Below, in pieces: positions 39,801 to 50,400 of a stretch of 64,000 nucleotides of DNA (the stretch's first letter is position 1; each line of letters starts with the position of its first letter). The stretch covers positions 64,386,879 through 64,450,878 of the forward strand of contig CM054182.1 in NCBI GenBank assembly GCA_028829895.1. The letters run 5' to 3'. This stretch comes from Sinotaia quadrata. Lineage: Eukaryota; Mollusca; Gastropoda; Architaenioglossa; Viviparidae. The notes beneath the pieces were generated by a model. The model searched no databases. It worked only from the letters and a program-made list of their open reading frames with translations, and was not told the DNA's origin. The position numbers and the translations under genes are program-made.

Positions 39801-42800
39801 AATGTGTACATTTTCCTCAATAAATTTTACTCTTTTGAAACTGTGAAGAAATTAGTAAACTTTCCTTGTTTAATTTTAATCATTCTTTATGTTGTGTGCA
39901 ATACTGAATAACTTTCTTATATTAATTTTACTCGTGCTTTATGTTGTGTAATAATTAGCATACTTTTCATTTTTTAATTGAACTCACTCTTTGTGCACTG
40001 TGCATTGACTTTAACTCATTGTTTATGTTTTCTGCAAATGAGTATACTTTTTGAATTTTACTTTCATATCTTATCCAATAATAAGATAACTTTCTTATTT
40101 TAATTTTGTATATTCTTTATGCTCACTGCAAAATGAGTTATGTTTCTTGTATCTGAGTTAATCACTTACGCATTCATATAGTTGTATTAGTTGCTATTTG
40201 TCAAGGAAAGAGGAAGGAAATCTATAATTTCAATTATGCATCTCCCATCTGTTGAAATTCTGTAACTGTTTTAAGAAGGATAATTAACAAAAACATCTAT
40301 TGTGGTATATATTATTCTGCAATACATAAAATTGTTATAAAATCTGATGTTACAATTGTTTCTTTCTAATATTTATGAGTATTACTCTTTATGTAATTAA
40401 AGCTTAATGTGCATATACAGTTTGCAGTTTAAATGAAGCAATGTTGCTATTATGCAGGGAGACAACTAGTCATTACAACAAGAAAAATCAATATTTTTTT
40501 AATTTCTCAAATAGCTCAAAATAACCCTTTCTCACTGCAAAACTCTCCCCATGAACTGATATTGATAAAGATGAGAATACCAAATTAAAATTTTAAAAAC
40601 TGAGAGAAAACAAGTTAACCAAAGCTGCAAGATGAATTCAGAATGATACTGTTTAGAACAAACATGATTTTTTTTGGGGGGGAATAAGCATTATGCGATT
40701 GGAGCTTTCAAACTGGAAATGGTTCACATCGTTTTCTTGGATTGTCACTTATGCCGAAATACTTGTCAGAGATAAATATTGATATGCAGCTGAAAAAGTT
40801 AATTTCTTTCCAAGCCTTTGTAGCACTATTAATGATTTTGAACATCCATTTAATAGCAGAATTAATTCTTCATGAGGAATTCTTTTTTTAATTTATCTTT
40901 TACTGGTGTCAGGGACAAGCAAAGTTCATCACCCATTTGAATTTACATATGCATATTCATAGGAAAAGAATAGATGTTTAAGAGCATCAATAATATATAT
41001 TGCGTTATGTTTATTAATTACGTTTATTATTACACACATTATGAATTAAATTTGCCTATGCTATTTCTAACCAAAGCACTCACTTTTTTCTTAAGGACAC
41101 ACAAAAGTAAGCCATCAACAAGAGAAATGATCCATAAACAGAACATGGAATCAGATTCTTTAACAGCAAAAAATCTCAGATTTTCATGTCTGAATGGTAA
41201 ATTTAAATAATATTCCAAAATAACTCAAATATAAATATGTTTTACCACACATTTTAAATTGTGTCACTTGATTGTGACTATCTCTGTCTCTCTCATTAAA
41301 GAGATGTGACGTTCTCTTTAAAACAACATAGTTTCTCTATCTTTTCTCTATTTGCACATGCATTTATTTATACCTTATGCCATCCTTTCAATGGCCACTT
41401 TCGACGTTTCATGAGGAAACCTTGATATTTCTCTGGCTTTTCAGCACACCTCTGCCCATCACGCAGACCCTCCAGAATCTCCCAGTCCCGCCGAGACTTT
41501 CTTTTGCTCCTCTTGGAAGACTTGCTAGTAGTGCCTGTGGAAGGTGCAGTTGTAGAAGTGTGGTTGTTGGTGCCAGCACTGACATCCACTTGGGAACTGG
41601 ACATGGATACACTTCCATCATCACTTCCATCCTGCAAGTGAAAAACTGTCATTATTACTGCACTTACACTGGAATGTTTCCATCCTGAAAGTGAAAAACT
41701 GCCATTATCACTGCACTACAGTGGAACACTTCAGGTTTTTTCTAAAAGTACAAATATATCATAGGATCTGATTTTGTATTGGACAACCTGCAGTTGCATA
41801 ATTTAGGATGGCACTGATATAGACTCTAAATATATTAAACAAGCATCTAATTTCAGGTAATAAAGAAGCATATGTATAGTTACTAAATTCAAATTGATGG
41901 TAGTCAAAACATTTATTATTAAATTTATATTAATAAACAATAATCTTACTTGTAAATCAGCAGATCAAACACATGCACACATTTGCACATGTGTGTGTAC
42001 AAACGCATGCATGTGCATGTGTTTATGAGTGGAGGCAATGCTTTCTAATTGTGATTGCTTTAAATAATAAATCAACATTTTGGAATTCTGAACATATCCA
42101 GGATGGATTCATTAATAAAGATTATAATTAATAAAGTTTATATTCATGTCTTTAAATTTCTAATGTTACTAGTAAGTAGTAATACTAAAGTAAGAATTCA
42201 CATTGTTCAATAAGACTATTCATAATAAGAAACACTAGAATATGCCATAGCTAAAGCAAAAGGAAACAAAGAAATATATATATGTGTGTGTGTGTGCTTT
42301 TAGTTCCACAATGAACATTACATGATCAAGAAATCTTTAACTTTTACACACAAAACATTCAGGAGGTGATTCACTCAGTAAAAGACAAAAAAACATGTTG
42401 AAACATGCAACCTTAGTTCCCTGAAGACAAGAACACTGATGGTAATGTTCAGTAGGACCTAAACATGACAGGTGAGTTAAATGATTGTTCTTTTCTACAG
42501 TCACTGTACCTCTTCTCCCTAAAAAGTAAAATGCTTATTTATATGTCTGATCCATATATGTACACATGAACACAACAGATGTACAGGTACACATACATCC
42601 AATTATGTACATATATATATATATATATATATATACACGCACACAAATACAGAACATGCACACACACATTAATTTTGACTATTATTCTCTTAAAAAGATC
42701 AATCCCATTCCAGCTTTCTTGGATAAAGGAATTATGCAAAAGGACATCCAACTTACAAATGACATTTATTCTCTTTTTAGAGGTGTGTGACACTTCTGGC

Positions 42801-44356
42801 ACTTTCTCATCTCCCCCCCCCCTCCCAAATTCCTCCTTCCCTCCCTTACTTCTCTCTCTCCAATGTAGGGGTGGATAGGGGCTCATTAAATATAAATAAA
42901 ATATGAATTTTTATTACTCCTTTAGTAAGAAGTTTCCATCTACAGAAAATATGTGACAGTAAAACGCCTCTACTATTATGTGTAAAGAGCTGAGTTTTAA
43001 TACACCCTTATAATCCGCAGAGTAGTAATATGCTTGTAAGATATGGTACTGTAAAATAAAGTACAGTAGTACTAGTAATATGCTTGTAAGATATGGTACT
43101 GTAAAATAAAGTACAGTAGTACTAGTAATATGCTTGTAAGATATGGTACTGTAAAATAAGGTAATACAGAGTAGCAGTAACTGTGTTATGGTAAGGTAGA
43201 GTATGCACACCATACTGACAACCTATGATATACTGAAGAAAAGGAAGGGGGGGGGGGGAACTGACAATACATTCATCTCTGTACAGTACAGTCTATGTCA
43301 GTAACTGTGATAGAAATGTTTGCATTCCTTGGCCCAAAGTTAAAGTCACTTGGGAGGAGAACCATGCTCAAAGAATCAATATGTTTGTACACAGTGTATG
43401 CATTCCAGCCTTGTGCAACACTCCCTTACTCCTTTATACTTTTCCCCTTCTCAGATTATTTTCAACAGCTCCAAAGGCATTGAAATACTAGTCAGCATTA
43501 GCACTGGAATAATAATACAGTGGCAGTTTGGTATGCAAATGGTTTGTCAGTTTCATATTTTCACTCCTGTCCTAGAAAACACAACCATCATGTTGTGTGC
43601 ACTCATCCACGTCAAACAAGTAGGCGTATTATAGGTCAGTAATGCATTTGTGTCTGTTGTTTTGGGGTGTCTTTTTTTTATTAGGAATCCACATATGGAT
43701 CGTGTAGTGCCCGGGGGGGGGGGCAAAAATAAAGGTTTGAATGACCATATGGAATGTAGATAAAAGTGGGAGATAGGGTATAAGGAAAGAGAGCAGAAGC
43801 AGTGGCATGCACATTGGTGACAAATATACTGATGATGAGTATCTTCATTTTGATGTCATTATGACAAGCATTATATTTATAACAATTAAACACTGCTCAG
43901 AATGCTAAGATTATAGAAAAGCCTACTTCAGTATGGCTGACAATGTTTCACTTCTTTGTTCATTTGTTGAATTATCGCTGTTTTAGAACAAACACTGATC
44001 AGCAAGACAAATGTAAAGTTTATCAGACCATCATTGAAGATAGAATAATTTATTTACAAGTAAAAAAAAACTCATCAGTGCTCAGTGAAGATAAACTGTA
44101 AAAACATCCTGCTGTTTGATGATAGTGAGTTATGTTGCACATAGCCCCATATCAAGTGCAAGTGGGGGATATCGAGCTCAGGAGACCGCATTGATGATTC
44201 TCAATCAATGATAATTGCTCTCACTGTCAACTGGTCATCTCTCACTTTCTCCCTCCTTCACCATCACCATCCCAACATACACAACATATATTTGTGCATA
44301 CTTGGTTATGTGTACCTGCATACACATGCAAGAGGGTGCATTTGCTTACCTGCATG

Positions 44357-44409
<53 letters not shown>

Positions 44410-47400
44410 GCATATGCACAACACAAGCAGAACCAAACTAGTGTGAAAAATGACAACAGTTAAAGTTTCATGACACAGGAACATATACTACTAGTGATTA
44501 GTTCTGTTAAAGGACTGCTTGTAATGGTATTGACAGTCACAGTCTTTAAGTATCCATACATGAACACTGATGTAGGAAGGGCAATTCATTGATTTTGTTC
44601 TAAGACTAATACTAGTAATAACACTCACACAGTCATTCAATGTCCATACACAAACACTGCTGTAGGAAATGCAATTGACTGATTTTGTTACAAGACTAAT
44701 AGCACTCACACAGTCATTCAAAGTCCATACACAAACATTGCTGTTGGAAGTGCAATTGATTGATTGTATTACAAGACTAATAATAGCACTCATGCAGTCA
44801 TTCAATGTCCATACACAAACACTGCTGTTGGAAGTGCAATTGATTGAATTACAAGCTAATAGCACTCATGCAGTCATTCAATGTCCATACATGAACACTG
44901 TTATAGGAAGTGCAATTCATTGGTTTTGTTACAAGACTAATAGCACTCATGCAGTCAATGACCATACATGAACACTGTTGTAGGAAGTGCAATCGACTGA
45001 TTTTGTTTCAAAACTAACAGCACTCACATAGTCATTCAATGTCCACACATGGATAGTATTATAGCAAACAGCAGTGATTAATTTTTGTTACAAAACTAAT
45101 AGCACTGAAACAGTTATGAAGTGTCTATACACAATCACCTACCAAGTGAAAGTGTCAATACAGTTTACAAGGACAACAAAATACCAAGTGTCCATGTCTG
45201 TGCAAATTGCACAAACAAAATAGCAACTATCCATATCTAAACAATTTACACTGACAAAAAATAAGTGATAGTTCATGTCTGTACAATTTACACTGATAAT
45301 AAAACAGCAAATGTCCAGATCTGTACAATTTACACGGACAACAAAATAGCAAACATTAATAAGTACTGTTGTATGATGGTGAATTAGACTACAGGTGCTG
45401 GTGCAATGTGCAACACTCATTCCACTTGCAGATTAGGCAAAAATACAGTTATAAAGTGATGTGGTTTAGTTGCACATCAGACAGATCAATAAGGCTCACT
45501 CCCAGTCACACGCTATCAGTTCTGATCTGGACAGATGGTAGATGATTGACAAAATAGACACTCTATCATATCTAGACAGAAGTAGACAGTAGATAGAATA
45601 GAGAGATGAATCAGAGGAATGAATATATGGCATTCAATATGTAACATATTGGTAGACTAAAGCCACTGTTTATTTAAAAGATGGTAAAACAATATAAAAC
45701 ACTTTTACAGTTGACACAATCAGCATTCAAGTGTATAATACTTTATGTTATACTCCTTTAACAGAAGTTATAGTATAATAAAAGTTCACTCTATTATTAT
45801 TAAGTGAGCATATGGTGATGAAAGTTAGTCAGTCTGCACTTTCCAAGTATAACTTACACTAGTTACAGTGTGTTCTCTCCCCTGGGAGGGATGATTCTAG
45901 AATAACTGTAGTTTGCAGTAATATAATTCAATGCAAAACACTTGTGTGATTAGTTATAACTATATAAGTTCTAATCAGGAAGCAAGAGGCTTAAAGCTGT
46001 TTAAATACTGGGAGATATGGATAAACAGAGATATTTCCTTAAATCACCCAACATTATTATCTGCAAGCAACTATGAATTAGGTCAAACTAATCACACACT
46101 GAGAGATCACTAACTTCAAGAACACAGCTTGTATCATCAATAAGATATTGATATAAATCTGTTTACTAAATGCTGAAAAGGGGTGCTGTATTGTATATAT
46201 ATATATTTTTTTTTAATTTCCCCTCTGCAACTTATTTAAAAAGATCATCTCTTAAGCTTAAGGTGTTAGTTATATCACAGATACATTTTAAAATAAATCA
46301 ACGGAATCTATATAGTTTCCTTAACAACAAAACAGCAATTGTCAATGGCCATACAATTTACATTGACAAGAAAACAGCAATTGTCAATATATCAGTACAA
46401 GTGACAACAAAATAACAAGCAAAATTGCCTTTGTTAAGTAGTGATACTTCTCACATTATTTCAAGTGTTTATTGGTATGACTAACATTTAACAATATAAA
46501 TACATGTACTATCAAACTTTTTCTTCTTATTGTAGCAAGTTACTTTTTTTTTAATCTAAAATTCAACAGTCATCATTCTCTCAACTTAAATGATTAAGAA
46601 AACTAAACAGCCAAATGCTGAATGATCTACATTGTTGGAATGTACTGAAAACTAGAAAAGCACTTCCCTGCAAACAGATCACTTCCTGATGTAACATCTT
46701 TACCCTGTGCTGTGCATTTCCCTACCAAAGTAGCATCATGCACCAACATAAACACACATATACATGCGCAAAACTAACATAAAGAGCTGATTAAATCTTA
46801 ATCATGCTCCAACATAAACAAAATACACACAAAAAACATAAAGTGCTGATTAAATTATGTTCCAACATAAACAAATACACACACAAAACATAAAGTGCTC
46901 ATTAAATTATGTTCCAACATAAACACACATATGCACGCACAAAACTAACATAAAGTGCTGATTAAATCATGCTCCAACATAAACACAAAAATTAAAATAA
47001 AGCGCTGATTAAATCTGGAGTGTGTTAAATTTCTCTAAAAAGCTCTTTTGTCAAACCCTTATTTAAAGTTAGACGCACAAGTTGGGTTTGGGGTGGATGG
47101 GGAGGAGACAAGGTCGCGGAATTCAGCCAACTTTCAGACATGTTTCTAAAGCTATTTGCTGGGCTGAAACGAAAACTAGCCAAAGGCAGCAAACACACAC
47201 ACACAACGTATAATGGAACAGCATATACACGAATGGTCGTCTGCAAAAATAAAAATAAATAAAACAGAGAAAGAGAAAAAAAAATCAATTCTATTACTGG
47301 CGGCAAGATCTGTGACTGAAGGATACCAACTAACCAAGACTTTACTTGCAACAAAAAGTAGGCGACGAAGCTCTTTATAAAATGTCACTAGGGCGCAGAA

Positions 47401-50400
47401 CTTAATGCCTGATATTTGATAATGTTTATCACTTCACAGAACATGCGACAGTATCCGACAGTCATAATGGCTGATCAAACCAAAAAGTCTATTCGACTTC
47501 ATTTTTTTTTTTAAGCAATAAAATACACCATAAAAAATACTTTCAACAATCTGAATGAAATAGATTTACATATGAGAAACAGAATACACCATAACACTTT
47601 TTAAAAAATCAATATTTAAAAAAATAAATAAAAAGCGGTTTCAATGAATATGAAAACAGTTCCCGTCAACAAAAATCATTGAAAACTTTGTAAAGAGTTG
47701 CAGCGAGTTCTGCCCCTTGTTTTGAATTATTCTGTCGCAAAAGCAAGTGAATGAGCTGTCAAAATGAATTCTAACTACTGCAGAAAGACAATGTCACTGA
47801 TAAACCGCGGAGCTATATATGTTGCTGTGTGCGGAATCAAACCATGCAGACAGAAATCAATCTACCAATCTGTTGCTACGTGCGCGAAATCAACCATGCA
47901 GACTGACAATCTACCGATCTGTTGCGTGCTGGAAAGATACCCTCTGAAACTTCTAACAGTGACGACTGCACTGAGGTACGGCGTGAAAACAAACAGGGGT
48001 GAGGCAAACTAATTAATCAGAGTGGTGTATTTCACAGCACGGAGCCAAAGTTCAATATACGAGATCATACGTCAGAAGATATGAGTGGTTTCAAAGCTAA
48101 CGTGTCAATCTTATATATCAATTAGAAACAGTTGTCAACAAAACCTGCACAACTTTTCAAACGCTAGACTAATACTTTATCTGATAATGAACAATTTTAA
48201 TCTAAAAATAGTCTCAAGCGTATGTTCAAGGCCAATGACAATTAGTGATGAACATACAGTTTTAATTCGTACACAAAATTAAAATTTGACGAAACAAATA
48301 TTCATCATTAAAAAATCAAATCAAATTCTAAATTAGTAATTAAAAATAGAAGAGCAGTAATTAAAGCACAATTTCTAAATCACTATCCCCCACCCTCCTC
48401 GATATTTTATTTGATTTATTTAGTTTCGTGTGGTGGGTGGTTCTTTAAGTGGGAATAATTTACATGGCGACATAAATCTGCGTCTACTGCCAAAATATGA
48501 AATAAGTAAATGCCTTTATACATTTCATCTGCAGAACCCCTTTCCCCAACCCCAAATCCATTATACTTTTAAAAAATTATCGTAACTGTAACATACTAAG
48601 GAAATATATATCAAACGCCCATTTGTTCTTTGTCTACCTATCCATCCATTCATTAATATGTTTTATTGTTCAAATCTTTTTTCTTTTGTCGTTTATTGAA
48701 TGGGCATATGTGGCCTTTTGCACTGAATTAATCTTCTGCTTTCAAAGTTATTTATTTATTTTTTTAAATCGAAATTTCTCTCCAACTAAGACTTCCAAAA
48801 GTAAGAAATTAGAACGATCTGATATCTAGGGGAGCTAAAAATGTCGGATACGACGGTGGCCCACTGACTGGCGAGGTACGTGACCTTGGCCTGACGTGGG
48901 TGAAATATATACGTAGATCTCCAACGTCACGCAACTGAGCTGTTTGGTGCTAAATCAATACCCGCAGTGACCTGTGACGTAATCAAATTTAAAAAGAAGG
49001 CAGAGTCAGGATTATTGTTCAAAAACACATACACACTAATTGGCAGCAGCCATCCAAACTTGGTCTTGTAGTGAAAATATTTTTTCACTATTTTCTTTTC
49101 TTAGAGTCCCTACTCCCTGCCATGATGCATACACTATAACAAGTGTTTTTATAAAGGAAGTGTCCGGTTTAGTGTTCACAGGGAAGATAAATGACGACGC
49201 AATGCTACGCCGTAACGCGCTATGTTCTTTTCTGTGAACACCTTGATCGGCACAGGTAGGAATAAGGCCGTTTGTGATGACGTCATTTCGTCCGGGGAAG
49301 CATGAATTACGCCGAGCCCTCTACGTTGATCAAGATGACAGCTGTTTAAAATCCATCAAGTTCGTACAGTGGATTTTGTTTATTGAGACTACTCTTTATA
49401 GCACAGTTTTGCAGCTATGAGAATTGCAATACATGTATATTTATGTCGTCGTCACCATCATTGCTATTTTAATGTTGCTGAAGTTGGGAGGTTACCACCC
49501 CTTCCTCTTCTCCACCTTCTGCTGCACTAAAACCGTTTACCAGTTTGCCAGCTTGCTTTTTTTTTCTTTTCGGAAGACCATATGTACTTTAGTTCAGATC
49601 AGTTGCGGAGAATCGAATTATTTAGAACGACATTTAATCTCATGAAGTCGGATTTAAATCGGAGAAAGGACTAAATCACGTGACAAATGCAAAGTGTACT
49701 CTTAGCTCGTCACGTCACAGGATACGCAATTATCACTGCTCTGCGTTTTTGGAAGCATGGCAAGTAGGACACTGGGAGAAACTATTTCCTCTATTTATCA
49801 TTTAACTGGGGGATCCGCCCTTCAACTTAATCACAGTCACTGTGAGATAACTAGACAATGATCTCCCGCTTGTGTAGAAATAACCAGTTCAAGAAAACTC
49901 TTCTCAGACCATTAGTACATGAAGAAAATAATATTTTAATTGCAGAGCGGTGATAATTTTAATTATAATTGTTTACCACTTTTGTGTACCCACGCAGAGC
50001 AGTCGGTTGATGTCATTTTCGCGCCGGAGAGAATGAGGTATGTTAGGGTAGGGTGAGGTGAGATGGGATGGGCAGGCACAAGCAGATTAATAAAATCTTC
50101 ATGGCACTTGTTTTATTAACGACAGCGATTTTCAGGTAGGCATTAATGAATCTGTCAGTAATAGTCTGATAAATTAATCTGTCAGTGATAGTCCGACAAA
50201 TTAATCTGTCAGTAAGAGTCCGACAAATTAATCTGTCAGTAATAGTCCGACAAATTAACTTGTCAGTAATAGTCCGATAAATTAACCTGTCAGTAATAGT
50301 CCGATACATTGTAGGCTAACTCTAAATAGGGACAGGTTGCATTTTATAAGTAATAATTTCTCACTTACACCTGTTTCCCGTTGAAAGTAGCACTCATAAT

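Noticed and set aside
44491..44971. Open frames of 100-124 codons on both strands with CVWTLNDC or [11 protein letters not shown] repeats
   Set aside because: Both strands of the same 80-bp array are open, which indicates a repeat without a stop and not a protein.
50043..50309. Open frame with RTITDRLIC repeats
   Set aside because: Translation of a 27-bp minisatellite inside intron 1; no splice or start support.
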